From Candidatus Fusicatenibacter intestinigallinarum (GTDB lineage Bacteria > Bacillota > Clostridia > Lachnospirales > Lachnospiraceae): a stretch of 64,000 nucleotides of DNA. Under the pieces are notes generated by a model that worked only from the letters and a program-made list of their open reading frames with translations, was not told where the DNA came from and made no database searches. Each line of letters starts with the position of its first letter. The first letter of the stretch is position 1. The translations under genes were made by a program, and so were the position numbers. This document shows, piece after piece, positions 1-8,525 of this stretch. The stretch spans positions 1 to 64,000 of the forward strand of contig DWWU01000029.1 of the NCBI GenBank assembly GCA_019119555.1, read 5' to 3'.

Positions 1-122
1 CCACATCCAGCTTCCTTCAGATTTGCAGTCACCTGCAACACCCTTGCTTTCGGCTATATCCTTCCCACTACCGGGCGGATTCGGGACTTGCACCCGCTAG
101 AAACGTGCGCCGCCAGGCGCAC
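1..122 (-). mobile_element. Group II intron, 5' end of domain I (partial, runs off left edge)
   Basis: Read on the minus strand, the sequence starts GTGCGCC at 122 and continues with a short self-complementary segment, then GGGTGCAAGTCCCG, a GGTAGTGGGAAGG block, AGCCGAAAGCAAGGGTGT and ATCTGAAGGAAGCTGG. This series of conserved blocks is characteristic of the 5' part of bacterial group II intron RNA. The rest of the ribozyme and any reverse transcriptase lie left of the window. The inferred 5' splice boundary abuts the T-run of the terminator behind the DUF3737 gene. That placement is typical of class C introns, but the class cannot be assigned from 122 bases. Confidence 0.75.
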
Positions 123-128
123 GACAGA

Positions 129-220
129 AAAAGCCCTCGGGCACATGTCTGAATATGTTTCTCTGCAGTCTGCGCCGCAGCCTGCAGAGAAACAGTTTCA
201 GTCATGCCCCGGGGGCTTTT
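129..220 (-). terminator. Long intrinsic terminator of the DUF3737 gene
   Basis: Nearly self-complementary 92-base hairpin. The outer arms pair AAAAGCCC(T/C)CGGGC with its complement and the inner arms pair TGTTTCTCTGCAG perfectly with CTGCAGAGAAACA. On the minus strand it is followed by TTTTTC and then the group II intron boundary. It lies 33 bases behind the DUF3737 stop codon. Confidence 0.8.
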
Positions 221-253
221 CTTAATGTCCTTTTTTCGCGGACACAGCGAAGC

Positions 254-1108
254 TCAGACGGCGTCCGATGTTTTCTGTACCGTCACGATTCCATCGCCTG
301 CTTCCGGAATATCGCGGATCACTTCACCGACGGCCGGAACTGTGATGTGTCCGGACAGCGGGTTTTTAATGCTGATTACCGGAGTGGTGATGGTAGCTTC
401 CACATCCGAGCGCTCAAACGCCAGATCCGTATCGATCATCTCGCAGTTGATCAGCTTCAGACCCTTGCAGTAGCACAGCGGCTGCGTACCGATGATCTGA
501 CAGTTTTCGAACGTAACGTTCTCACAGTACCAGGCCAGATACTCTCCTTTTACAACACTGTCCCGAACCACCACGTTCTTCGCATGCCAGAATGCATCCT
601 TTGTGTCGAATCTGCAGTGCTCAAAGACAGAATTTTCAATATACTGGAAAGAATACTTTCCTTTCATCTGTACATTCCGGAAATGCAGGTCGGAAGACCG
701 CATCATAAAGTATTCGCTCTCTGCACTGCTGTCTTCCATCCGGATCCCCTGTACAGACCAGCCAAACTCGGGGGAAAGAATATCACAGTCTTTCATCGTC
801 ACATCGCTGCACTCCCGCAGTGCCTTGATCCCGTGAAGCCTGGTATCCGTAATCTCAATATGGTCGGAATACCACAGCGCAGCCCGGCACAGTTCTGTCA
901 TCTCCGATCCGGACAGCTTCAGTCCATGCACATGCCAGAAAGGATAACGCAGATTAAAAAAGCTATGTACAACCTGTATATTCCTGGATTCTTTCAGTGC
1001 GCTCTCTCCGTCGGCAGGTCCGTCAAAGGAACAGTCCTCCACCAGAAGATCCTGGCTGCCGTAAAGAGCCCGTTCCTCGTCAAATGTCTGATTTTTCACC
1101 GTATTCAT
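254..1108 (-). CDS. DUF3737 family protein (right-handed beta-helix-like)
   Basis: A 284-residue protein of the DUF3737 family, sometimes annotated as a hydrolase without biochemical support. The sequence is a run of short, irregular repeats rich in aromatic, Cys, Asn and Asp residues (for example FENCQIIG, LINCEMIDTD, MKDCDILS). This fits a parallel beta-helix in which each rung contributes similar side chains. No signal peptide or membrane segment is visible, so it is probably cytoplasmic. The start at 1108 is chosen because AGAGGA lies 8 bases upstream; an upstream ATG at 1153 lacks a site. It has its own promoter and terminator and appears monocistronic. No function is assigned. Confidence 0.75.
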   Translation of the reverse strand: MNTVKNQTFDEERALYGSQDLLVEDCSFDGPADGESALKESRNIQVVHSFFNLRYPFWHVHGLKLSGSEMTELCRAALWYSDHIEITDTRLHGIKALRECSDVTMKDCDILSPEFGWSVQGIRMEDSSAESEYFMMRSSDLHFRNVQMKGKYSFQYIENSVFEHCRFDTKDAFWHAKNVVVRDSVVKGEYLAWYCENVTFENCQIIGTQPLCYCKGLKLINCEMIDTDLAFERSDVEATITTPVISIKNPLSGHITVPAVGEVIRDIPEAGDGIVTVQKTSDAV

Positions 1109-1194
1109 CCGTCGATTCCTCTTTTCTTCCGGGAAATGCCCTTGCCGCTGCAAAAACAGCTTCCGGACACGCCCTATAATTGATTTTCAAATCT

Positions 1195-1223
1195 ATTATA
1201 GCGCGTTGCGCGACCTCTGGCAA
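1195..1223 (-). promoter_or_regulatory. Sigma-A type promoter for the DUF3737 gene
   Basis: Minus-strand TTGCCA (1218-1223), 17-base spacer, TATAAT (1195-1200). The spacer contains the palindrome CGCGCAACGCGC, a possible operator. The start codon is about 90 bases downstream. Confidence 0.65.
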
Positions 1224-1300
1224 ATACTTGTTCTTTATGCAATTCCATTACCAAAAGGAATGGATTCCTTCGAAAGAAACTAACTGAATTGTTTATGCGC

Positions 1301-1347
1301 AAAAAGGTTCCGCGCACCGCATAAGGCGATGTCGCGGAACCCTTTTC
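1301..1347 (-). terminator. Intrinsic terminator of leuS
   Basis: Hairpin with AAAAGG(G)TTCCGCG arms (core GGTTCCGCG at 1306-1314 paired with CGCGGAACC at 1333-1341) and a CCTTTTT tail in the minus direction, about 40 bases after the leuS stop codon. Confidence 0.75.
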
Positions 1348-1361
1348 CGGTTCATTCTGAT

Positions 1362-1389
1362 AACAGTACAGCTGACTGAATTGTCATTA
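1362..1389 (-). repeat. Degenerate copy of the 28-bp palindromic repeat at the leuS stop codon
   Basis: Minus-strand TGACAATTCAG, TCA centre, GCTGTACTGTTATC matches most positions of the palindrome that is perfect at 7407-7434 and 54022-54049. It begins at the leuS TAA. Confidence 0.45.
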
Positions 1390-3810
1390 TTTCTGAACGA
1401 TGTTGATGATTCGTCCCGGTACGTAGATTTCTTTAACAATGGTGCCTGTCAGTTTATCAGTCACGGCCTCTTTTCCGGCTGCGATCGCATCCTCTTTGGA
1501 GATATCATGGGCAACGCTGATGACAGCGCGGGTTTTTCCGTTGATCTGAACAGCCACTTCCACTTCGTCGTCTTTCATTGCTTCCTCGTCGTGTTTTGGC
1601 CATCCCGCACGGAAAATCGTCTCACTGTGTCCGTACTGCTCCCATACCTCCTCGGCAATGTGAGGTGCGAACGGGGAAAGGAGAATCGCAAAGGTTTCAA
1701 TGGTCTCTTTATCAATTCCGCCTTTTTTGTCCAGCTCGATCAGCTTGTTGTTGTATTCCATAAACGCGGAGATTACTGTGTTCAGACTGAAGCTTTCCAG
1801 ACGCGTGGTTACGTCATAGATCAGCCGGTGACGGATCTTCAGCATCTCTTTGGTCGCTTTCACGTCTCTGTCCTTATTGTCCATCGCCAGCTTCCAGAAA
1901 CGTTTCAGGAAACGGTTGACGCCGTCGATTCCGCGGTCATCCCACTCGGCATCCAGCTCCGGCGGTCCCACAAACAGCTCGTACATTCTCAGGGAATCGC
2001 ATCCGTAGTCTCTTACGAGATCATCCGGAGAAACAACGTTGCCCTTTGACTTGCTCATCTTGATTCCGTTCTTTCCGTTGATCATTCCCTGATTGAACAG
2101 CTTTGTAAACGGTTCGTCAAAGTCGATCACTCCGATATCATACAGGAATTTTGTGTAAAAACGGGAATACAGCAGATGCAGTACCGCATGCTCCACGCCT
2201 CCGATATACATATCCACCGGAAGATATTTGTCTGCTTTCTCTTTGGAAACCAGTTCCTGATCGTTTTTGTTGTCCACATAGCGCAGGAAGTACCAGGAAG
2301 ATCCTGCCCACTGCGGCATGGTGTTTGTCTCACGCTTTGCAGCTGCGCCGCAGACCGGACAGGTGCAGTTTACCCACTCGTCGATGGCTGCCAGCGGAGA
2401 TTCTCCGGTTCCGGTCGGCTGATAGCTCTCCACTTCCGGAAGGCGGAGCGGAAGCTGATCCTCCGGTACGGGCACATTTCCGCAGTGCGGGCAATGGATG
2501 ATCGGAATCGGTTCGCCCCAGTAACGCTGACGGGAGAATACCCAGTCGCGCAGCTTGTAATTTACTTTCTTGCGTCCGAAACCTTTCTTTTCGATCATAT
2601 CCGGAGCTTCTTTCTTCAGGACGGAAGACTCCATTCCATTCCACTCGCCGGAATTGATCATGGTTCCGGACGCTTCGGTGTATGCTTCTTCCATGTTTTC
2701 GATTTCTTTTCCGTCTTTTGCGATGACCTGAATGATCGGAAGATCGAATTTCTTCGCAAAAGCAAAGTCACGGTCGTCATGCGCCGGTACGCACATGATC
2801 GCTCCGGTACCATAATCGGCCAGAACATAATCTGACAGCCAGATCGGCACTTTTGCCCCATTCAGCGGATTAATCGCGTAGGTGCCGGTAAATACGCCGG
2901 TCTTTTCCTTATCCTGCATACGATCCACATTGGATTTCATGGACGCCTGAAAAATATACTGCTCCACTTCCTCTCTATGATCGTCGGTAGCCAGACTCTT
3001 TGCCAGCGCATGCTCCGGCGCCAGAACCATAAAGGTCGCTCCGTACAGGGTATCCGGACGTGTGGTATAGACCGTAATCTTTTCCTCTCTGCCCTCCACC
3101 GGGAAATCTACCTCCGCGCCATAGGAACGTCCGATCCAGTCGGTCTGCATTTTCTTGACCTTTTCCGGCCAGTCCAGTTTATCCAGATCTTCCAGGAGAC
3201 GGTCTGCATATTTGGTAATGCGCAGCATCCACTGACGAAGATTTTTCTTTGTCACCGGAGTACCGCAGCGCTCGCATTTTCCGTCTACGACTTCCTCATT
3301 TGCAAGTCCGGTTTTGCAGGACGGACACCAGTTGATCGGGAACTCTTTCTCGTAAGCCAAACCGTTTTTAAACATCTGCACAAAGATCCACTGAGTCCAC
3401 TTATAGAAGTTCGGATCTGTGGTATTCACTTCCATATCCCAGTCGTAAATTGCCGCGATATCCTGAATCTGGCGTTTGATGTTTGCAATGTTCTGCTTCG
3501 TGGAAACTTCCGGATGAATTCCCATTTTGATCGCATAGTTTTCTGCCGGAAGTCCGAAGGCGTCCCATCCCATCGGATGGATCACATAGTAATTCTGCTG
3601 CAGTTTATAGCGGCTCCATACGTCGGAGATTACATAGCCTCTCCAGTGTCCCACATGCAGGCCGTTTCCTGACGGATACGGGAACATATCCAGACAATAG
3701 TATTTTTCTTTTTCTTTTCCGTTTTCATCCACTTTGGGATTGACAGGCTTTTCCTCCCATTTCACCCGCCATTTTGCTTCAATCGCCTTATGATTATAAG
3801 GTACTGCCAT
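1387..3810 (-). CDS. leuS: Leucine--tRNA ligase
   Basis: Class I aminoacyl-tRNA synthetase charging tRNA-Leu in the cytoplasm; 807 residues, normal for bacterial LeuRS. The Rossmann catalytic domain carries the HIGH-box variant HVGH at residues 52-55, and KMSKS is at 584-588. The connective-peptide editing domain, which removes mischarged amino acids, is marked by TTRPDTLYG at 249-257. Cysteine pairs near 162-182 (CPSC, CERC) and near 440-487 (CPHC, CPVC) suggest zinc ribbons. It is transcribed alone from the promoter at 4230-4258 through a T-box leader, so expression should respond to uncharged tRNA-Leu. The start at 3810 is preceded by AGGAGGATGAAAAA. Confidence 0.97.
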   Translation of the reverse strand: MAVPYNHKAIEAKWRVKWEEKPVNPKVDENGKEKEKYYCLDMFPYPSGNGLHVGHWRGYVISDVWSRYKLQQNYYVIHPMGWDAFGLPAENYAIKMGIHPEVSTKQNIANIKRQIQDIAAIYDWDMEVNTTDPNFYKWTQWIFVQMFKNGLAYEKEFPINWCPSCKTGLANEEVVDGKCERCGTPVTKKNLRQWMLRITKYADRLLEDLDKLDWPEKVKKMQTDWIGRSYGAEVDFPVEGREEKITVYTTRPDTLYGATFMVLAPEHALAKSLATDDHREEVEQYIFQASMKSNVDRMQDKEKTGVFTGTYAINPLNGAKVPIWLSDYVLADYGTGAIMCVPAHDDRDFAFAKKFDLPIIQVIAKDGKEIENMEEAYTEASGTMINSGEWNGMESSVLKKEAPDMIEKKGFGRKKVNYKLRDWVFSRQRYWGEPIPIIHCPHCGNVPVPEDQLPLRLPEVESYQPTGTGESPLAAIDEWVNCTCPVCGAAAKRETNTMPQWAGSSWYFLRYVDNKNDQELVSKEKADKYLPVDMYIGGVEHAVLHLLYSRFYTKFLYDIGVIDFDEPFTKLFNQGMINGKNGIKMSKSKGNVVSPDDLVRDYGCDSLRMYELFVGPPELDAEWDDRGIDGVNRFLKRFWKLAMDNKDRDVKATKEMLKIRHRLIYDVTTRLESFSLNTVISAFMEYNNKLIELDKKGGIDKETIETFAILLSPFAPHIAEEVWEQYGHSETIFRAGWPKHDEEAMKDDEVEVAVQINGKTRAVISVAHDISKEDAIAAGKEAVTDKLTGTIVKEIYVPGRIINIVQK

Positions 3811-3890
3811 TTTTTCATCCTCCTGTTATTCCAGTACATCGTTTTTTTGTCCATAAGACAGTCCGAAGGGTGTTGCTGAAGATCTTTTTC

Positions 3891-3919
3891 TATAACAGGG
3901 AACGTAGTTCCCCGTTATA
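3891..3919. repeat. 29-bp hairpin repeat, copy 1
   Basis: TATAACAGGGAAC, loop GTA, GTTCCCCGTTATA. It is 26 of 29 bases identical to 14283-14311. The terminal pair differs by a compensatory change (T-A here, G-C there), suggesting that the RNA or DNA structure matters. It lies between the leuS T-box terminator and the leuS start. Confidence 0.7.
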
Positions 3920-3920
3920 G

Positions 3921-4226
3921 AAAAAGCCTTTTCGTCTTCTGTCTCCAGAGACGAAAAGGCTGTCTTTCCGTGGTACCACTCTTCTTCATCCGCAGATTCC
4001 GCAGATGCACTCATTGTTTCGGTAACGGGAAACATCCGTCCTCGCTTACTGCTTCCGTTCGGCGAAGAAACTCTGAGGCCAGTTCAGAACACGCATTCCC
4101 TGCCTCGCACCCCGGAACATATCTGAACGTCATCCCTGACATCTTCCAATACGTTCTGCCGGCAGTTCTCTGAATCCTGCAATTATTCCTACTCTTCCTC
4201 TTCTCTGTCTTTTTATATGGCTAACA
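3921..4226 (-). promoter_or_regulatory. T-box riboswitch leader of leuS
   Basis: The minus-strand leader contains AGAGTGGTACCACGG (3968-3982), a match to the conserved T-box antiterminator core. This overlaps the front of an intrinsic terminator with perfect 13-bp arms (AGCCTTTTCGTCT at 3925-3937 and its complement at 3949-3961) followed by a T-run. Upstream lies a long structured stem I region. Uncharged tRNA is known to stabilise the antiterminator in this class and allow read-through into the synthetase gene. The downstream leuS makes tRNA-Leu the expected ligand. The specifier codon could not be fixed by eye; a CUC near 4075 is only a candidate. Confidence 0.9.
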
Positions 4227-4229
4227 GTT

Positions 4230-4258
4230 ATTCTACCCGCCCGGCGCTGATTTGTCAA
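4230..4258 (-). promoter_or_regulatory. Promoter of the leuS T-box transcript
   Basis: Consensus TTGACA (4253-4258), exactly 17 bases, TAGAAT (4230-4235) on the minus strand, immediately before the T-box leader. Confidence 0.85.
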
Positions 4259-4288
4259 CAAAAATCTCATTTGCTACAATCGTACAGC

Positions 4289-4316
4289 GTTACAGTTCAG
4301 CAGACATAACGGTTAC
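4289..4316 (-). repeat. Degenerate 28-bp palindromic repeat containing the aroA stop codon
   Basis: Plus-strand GTTACAGTTCAGC, then AGACATAACGGTTAC. The outer blocks match the repeat perfect at 7407-7434, with a decayed right inner arm. The aroA TAA (4313-4315) lies inside the element. Confidence 0.5.
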
Positions 4317-5614
4317 GCAGAGGGCCCGCCAAACAGTTCTGTCAGCAGATCAAAGTAATTTTCAAAGGTTTTCCGGCAGCATCCGGGATCTGAGATCGTG
4401 ATGGTCCCTGTTTTCAGCCCAGGCAGAGAAAATGCCATTGCCATCCGGTGATCCTCGTACGTCTCAACGGTCGCCTCACCGGGCGTCCCCGGACGGATCA
4501 GGATTCCATCCTCCTCCGGAAGCTCATGGCAGTCGATGCCCATTCTCTGCAGCTCCGTGCAGATTGCCGCAATGCGGTCAGACTCCTGGAAACGGATATG
4601 TCCGATATTTGTAATCTTTGTTTCCGTGGATGCGAATGGCGCAATGACAGCCAGCGTCATCGTCTGATCGGAGAATTCCTTCATGTTCACGGTTACGCCT
4701 CTGAATTCCCGCATCCGGCTGCCGAGAACACAGATTCCTGTCTCCGTATCTTCCGACGGGCATCCCATTTCTCTCAGGACAGACAGAAATTTCAGATCCC
4801 CCTGCATGGAATTCGGATGGATTCCCCGTACGGTCACATCGATGCCAAGCAGAGGCGCCATTCCGTAAAAATAGCAGGCGCCGGAAACATCCGGTTCAAT
4901 CACATACTCCTCCAGACAGGTTTTCTGCCCTCCGGGAATCCGGATCGCTCCGTTCTGTTCCTCCGTTCGGAGGCCGAACTGCTCCATCATTTTTCTTGTA
5001 ATCTGAATGTATGCGCCCTGGGTGCGGTCGCCTTCCATTCTGACGGTCAGCCCACCGGGAAGCAGCGTTCCCGTCATCAGAAAAGCGCTGGCAAACTGGC
5101 TGCTGACCGTAGTGTCCACGGTCACCTCCGAAAGTTTCAGGCGATGTGCCTGCAGCCGGAAGGGAAAGTGCCCCTCTTCCTCCTGACAGGTAATCACAGC
5201 GCCCGCCTTCCGGAGAATAGAAAGCAGCGGCTCCATCGGACGTTTTTTCATCTGACTGGACGCGTCCATCTGATAATCTCCGCCTGCGAATGCCAGAAAC
5301 ACCGTGAGGAAACGGGCCGCCGTCCCTGCGCTTCTGACATTCAGACGGGCGTCCGGACGCGGAATCCGTCCTCCGGTTCCCACAATGCGGACTTCCCTGG
5401 CCGCTTCCCGGATTTCCAGTTCAAACCCCAGCTCCTCCAGACAGGAAAGAACAGCCCTGGAATCATCGCTGAACAGGACGCCTTTCAGCAGGCAGGGACC
5501 TTCCGACAGCGCTGCGAGAAGAAGGGCGCGGTTTGTAATACTCTTCGAACCCGGGACAGTGACTGTAATCGGATTTTTCCCCGAAGCTTTCGGCACATGA
5601 TAAAACTCTTTCAA
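4313..5614 (-). CDS. aroA: 3-phosphoshikimate 1-carboxyvinyltransferase (EPSP synthase)
   Basis: Transfers enolpyruvate from PEP to shikimate-3-phosphate, the sixth step of the shikimate pathway, in the cytoplasm. Seen: GSKSITNRALLLAAL near the N-terminus (substrate-binding Lys, Ser and Arg), SAGTAARFLT (the PEP-contact block, with Ser-Ala-Gly in place of the usual Gly-Asn-Ala-Gly), and YEDHRMAMAF near the C-terminus. The predicted product is 433 residues. A TTG start at 5614 is preferred because GGGAGG lies 8 bases upstream; an open frame continues to a TTG at 5641 without a comparable site. It follows the esterase gene by 23 bases and is probably co-transcribed with it. Its stop codon lies in a palindromic repeat. 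Confidence 0.93.
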   Translation of the reverse strand: MKEFYHVPKASGKNPITVTVPGSKSITNRALLLAALSEGPCLLKGVLFSDDSRAVLSCLEELGFELEIREAAREVRIVGTGGRIPRPDARLNVRSAGTAARFLTVFLAFAGGDYQMDASSQMKKRPMEPLLSILRKAGAVITCQEEEGHFPFRLQAHRLKLSEVTVDTTVSSQFASAFLMTGTLLPGGLTVRMEGDRTQGAYIQITRKMMEQFGLRTEEQNGAIRIPGGQKTCLEEYVIEPDVSGACYFYGMAPLLGIDVTVRGIHPNSMQGDLKFLSVLREMGCPSEDTETGICVLGSRMREFRGVTVNMKEFSDQTMTLAVIAPFASTETKITNIGHIRFQESDRIAAICTELQRMGIDCHELPEEDGILIRPGTPGEATVETYEDHRMAMAFSLPGLKTGTITISDPGCCRKTFENYFDLLTELFGGPSA

Positions 5615-5637
5615 TAGTTTTTCCTCCCGGTGAGCAA

Positions 5638-7194
5638 TCAATGCTGTACGTTCTGTTCGGACATTGCCGCCGTCAGGTCAAACGGAGGAAGCGCGCGGTC
5701 GATTTCAGCATAGAGAGCGTCGTCATAATTCATGCGCAGTTCACAGGTCCGGTCAAAAATCATCGTCGGCTCTTTGCCCGGCATCACGCTCTCCCACGCA
5801 GGAAGTTCCGGGCTGGAAGGCGTTCCGGTTCGCACAAAGGACATCAGCGCGCCGAACATCTGCCGTTCCAGTTTTTCCGTAACGCCCGGAATCGTACATA
5901 CCTCCACTTTATCGGTATTGCAGAAGAAAAACGGAATATCTGAGCAATGCCATGCAGCTTTCTGATACTGGAACGGGAATTCCAGAATAAAGTTATAGAG
6001 GAATGTATGTCCGTTTCCATCTTCCGCATGCATTGCGGCAAATTCTTTGGTCGGCTGCCGCATGACGCGATCCAGCTGAAGAACATCTGTCACCGCTTTG
6101 CCCGGATAGGTACTGCGGAATACGCGGATAATATCATCCGTATGCTCCCCGTATACCTTTTCCAGAAGTTCATGGGCCGCATCCTCCGACAGGCTGTATT
6201 TGTCATACTGTGACGGTACGAAAGAAAACTCTCCGAAAACAGAACCGATCATCAGCGGAATCTTGTGGGCACGGTCGCGAAGGCCGTATTCCAGCGGATT
6301 GCCTTTATAATATTCGTTAACCATCGGACTGCCGCCGATATAGCCGCCCTTTGCCGCAATCGCCGGGCTTATCTTTTCATAGGCCCGGACAAGATCGTAA
6401 TACGGCACCGTTTCCAGTTTTTCAACATCCTCTTCCTTTATTCCAAGCTCGTGAAGCATTGCGGTTACAACCTCCCGGCCGTCCCCGGTGCAGTTTTTCA
6501 GAAGACTTTTGCTTCCCACGCCGCTCATGATCAGAGCTTTCTGAAACAGTCCGTCGGCATCCGGAATCTGCATCAGATCCGCCACCTTCATTCCTCCGCC
6601 AGACTGACCGAAGATCGTAACATTCTCCGGATCTCCTCCGAACGCAGCGATATTTTCATGCACCCACTTCAGAGCGGCTACCAGATCAGCGTTTCCTGCA
6701 TTGCCGGAATTCCAGTATTTTTTACCGAAAGGAGAAAGATCCAGATAGCCCAGGATATTCAGCCGATGATTTACAGACACGACGACCGTATCCCCCTGCA
6801 TACACATCTGATATCCGTCATAGTCAACCTGTTCGATGGAAGATCCCGCAGCATAGCCGCCGCCGTGAATCCAGACAAGAACCGGGTGTTTTGCCTCGCT
6901 GTCCAGCGTCTTTGTCCATATGTTCAGATTCTGGCAGTGTTCATCCTGCGGCCAGTAGCGGTGCGGCACCATCAGCTCACCGTTGGGCGTTTCCTGTTTC
7001 ATCAACGGGCAGACAAATCCGTAGGAAGTCGCATCCTTCACGCCTTCCCAGGAGGCTTTCACCGGCATCTGGAAACGGTCTGCATAAGCATAAGGAACCC
7101 CCTTGAAGATATATTCTCCGTCACAGTAATACCCTTTCAGCTTTCCGGAGGAAGTCTCGACCACCGGAACGTCATCATACCTGAATTCCTTCAT
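5638..7194 (-). CDS. Type-B carboxylesterase (alpha/beta hydrolase)
   Basis: A 518-residue member of the carboxylesterase/para-nitrobenzyl esterase family, which hydrolyses carboxylic esters. Seen: WIHGGGYAAGS (oxyanion-hole segment), FGQSGGG with the presumed nucleophilic Ser (the usual form is GESAGG), and WHCSDIPFFF near the C-terminus, where the catalytic His is expected. No signal peptide, so probably intracellular. The start at 7194 has GGTGGAG just upstream; an ATG at 7233 has no site. It is transcribed from the promoter at 7288-7316 and probably shares a transcript with aroA, a pairing without obvious metabolic logic. Substrate unknown. Confidence 0.85.
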   Translation of the reverse strand: MKEFRYDDVPVVETSSGKLKGYYCDGEYIFKGVPYAYADRFQMPVKASWEGVKDATSYGFVCPLMKQETPNGELMVPHRYWPQDEHCQNLNIWTKTLDSEAKHPVLVWIHGGGYAAGSSIEQVDYDGYQMCMQGDTVVVSVNHRLNILGYLDLSPFGKKYWNSGNAGNADLVAALKWVHENIAAFGGDPENVTIFGQSGGGMKVADLMQIPDADGLFQKALIMSGVGSKSLLKNCTGDGREVVTAMLHELGIKEEDVEKLETVPYYDLVRAYEKISPAIAAKGGYIGGSPMVNEYYKGNPLEYGLRDRAHKIPLMIGSVFGEFSFVPSQYDKYSLSEDAAHELLEKVYGEHTDDIIRVFRSTYPGKAVTDVLQLDRVMRQPTKEFAAMHAEDGNGHTFLYNFILEFPFQYQKAAWHCSDIPFFFCNTDKVEVCTIPGVTEKLERQMFGALMSFVRTGTPSSPELPAWESVMPGKEPTMIFDRTCELRMNYDDALYAEIDRALPPFDLTAAMSEQNVQH

Positions 7195-7287
7195 TTTTCT
7201 CCACCTTTCTTTTTCACATGCAGTCAGCTGCATGATTAGTCAATTATAGGAAATGCAGATTCCTGCTATATAAAAAACTGTAATATA

Positions 7288-7316
7288 ATTATACCTTTCT
7301 TTGAAAAAAGTGTAAA
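7288..7316 (-). promoter_or_regulatory. Promoter for the esterase-aroA transcript
   Basis: TTTACA (7311-7316), 17 bases, TATAAT (7288-7293) on the minus strand, about 95 bases before the esterase start codon. Confidence 0.65.
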
Positions 7317-7406
7317 GAAAAACGTTGAATTTCGCGATAAATTCGTTTATTCTGATAACAGTTCGGTAAGATTCTGCTTTCCGGCAAGATCCGGACAGCA
7401 CTTCTG

Positions 7407-7434
7407 GTAACCGTTCAGCTGGCTGAACGGTTAC
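7407..7434. repeat. 28-bp palindromic repeat, perfect copy
   Basis: GTAACCGTTCAGC, centre TG, GCTGAACGGTTAC; 13-bp arms pair perfectly. It lies in the divergent intergenic region, 42 bases before the threonine aldolase start. Confidence 0.85.
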
Positions 7435-7475
7435 GGCACCCGGCCGCGAAAATGAACAAAAAGGGAGAGAGGAAA

Positions 7476-8516
7476 ATGATTTATTTTAACTGCGATTACA
7501 ATGAGGGAGCGCACCCTTCCATTTTAAAAAAACTTGCAGAGACAAATTTTGAACAGACCATCGGATACGGGGAAGACACATACTGTACAGAGGCAGCGGC
7601 GATTCTCCGGAAACTCTGCGGTAAGGAGAACGCTGCCGTACACTTCGTCGTAGGAGGAACGCAGGCGAATCTGACAGTGATTGACGCCGCTCTGCGCCCA
7701 TATCAGGGAGCGATCTGCGCAGCCAGCGGACACATCAACGTCCACGAGACAGGGGCTGTGGAAGCCACCGGTCACAAGGTACTGGGTCTCCCCCACCGGG
7801 ACGGAAAGATCACAGCCGCTCAGGTGACAGAGGCCATGGAAGCTCATCTGACCGACCCGTCTGCCGAACACACTGTCCAGCCGAAGCTGGTCTATATCTC
7901 CAGCCCGACAGAATTCGGCACACTGTACACCAGAGCGGAACTGGAGGCGCTCCACGAAACCTGCCGCCGTTACGGCCTGTATCTGTTTCTGGACGGAGCC
8001 CGCATGAGCTATGGGCTGGCCGCATCCGGCAACGACGTTACCCTTCCGGTCCTTGCAGAATGCTGCGACGTCTTTTATCTCGGAGGAACCAAGTGCGGGG
8101 CGCTGTTCGGAGAAGCCATTGTGATTACACATCCGGAGCTGAAAAAGGATTTCCGCTATATGATCAAGCAGAAAGGCGGAATGCTCGCCAAAGGACGCCT
8201 GCTCGGCATTCAGTTTCTGGAACTGTTAAAGGACGATATGAAGCTGTATCTGGAACTGGCAGAACACGCCGACCACCTGGCGGATCGGATCCGTACCGCC
8301 CTTCGAAAAAAAGGATTTGAACTTGTCTGCGAAAACACCACCAACCAGATTTTTACGATTCTGCCCATCGACAGTGTTCGCTCTCTTTCAGAGCAGTTTG
8401 CACTTTCGCCGGATCGGATGACAGATGAAAGTCATCAGATGGTCAGAATCTGTACCTCCTGGGCGACAAAAGAAGAAAATGTGGACAGTCTGATCCGGGC
8501 GATTGAACGGATATAG
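7476..8516 (+). CDS. Low-specificity L-threonine aldolase / beta-eliminating lyase family
   Basis: A 346-residue PLP fold-type I enzyme. The family cleaves L-threonine or L-allo-threonine to glycine and acetaldehyde. Seen: VVGGTQAN near residue 55 (cofactor phosphate loop), FLDGARMSY (the Asp that contacts the pyridine nitrogen) and YLGGTKCGALFGEA (the Schiff-base Lys). The start at 7476 is preceded by an AGAGAGGAAA site; an ATG at 7452 is weaker. The GNAT gene starts 9 bases after the stop, so the two are probably co-transcribed. Glycine produced here could feed the glycine cleavage system encoded near the right end, which is inference only. Confidence 0.88.
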   Translation: MIYFNCDYNEGAHPSILKKLAETNFEQTIGYGEDTYCTEAAAILRKLCGKENAAVHFVVGGTQANLTVIDAALRPYQGAICAASGHINVHETGAVEATGHKVLGLPHRDGKITAAQVTEAMEAHLTDPSAEHTVQPKLVYISSPTEFGTLYTRAELEALHETCRRYGLYLFLDGARMSYGLAASGNDVTLPVLAECCDVFYLGGTKCGALFGEAIVITHPELKKDFRYMIKQKGGMLAKGRLLGIQFLELLKDDMKLYLELAEHADHLADRIRTALRKKGFELVCENTTNQIFTILPIDSVRSLSEQFALSPDRMTDESHQMVRICTSWATKEENVDSLIRAIERI

Positions 8517-8525
8517 GAGAACGCT

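Noticed and set aside
1-122. Possible peptide reading AFGYILPTTGRIRD-like on the plus strand (left edge)
   Set aside because: The minus strand matches group II intron RNA blocks in order, which explains the sequence better than coding.
1387-1390. CRISPR array or regularly spaced repeats anywhere in the window
   Set aside because: The palindromic repeats are dispersed kilobases apart, not arranged with uniform spacers; no cas genes were seen.
3850-4173. Short open frames on both strands upstream of leuS
   Set aside because: The region is a T-box leader with terminator and repeat; these frames have no ribosome binding site.
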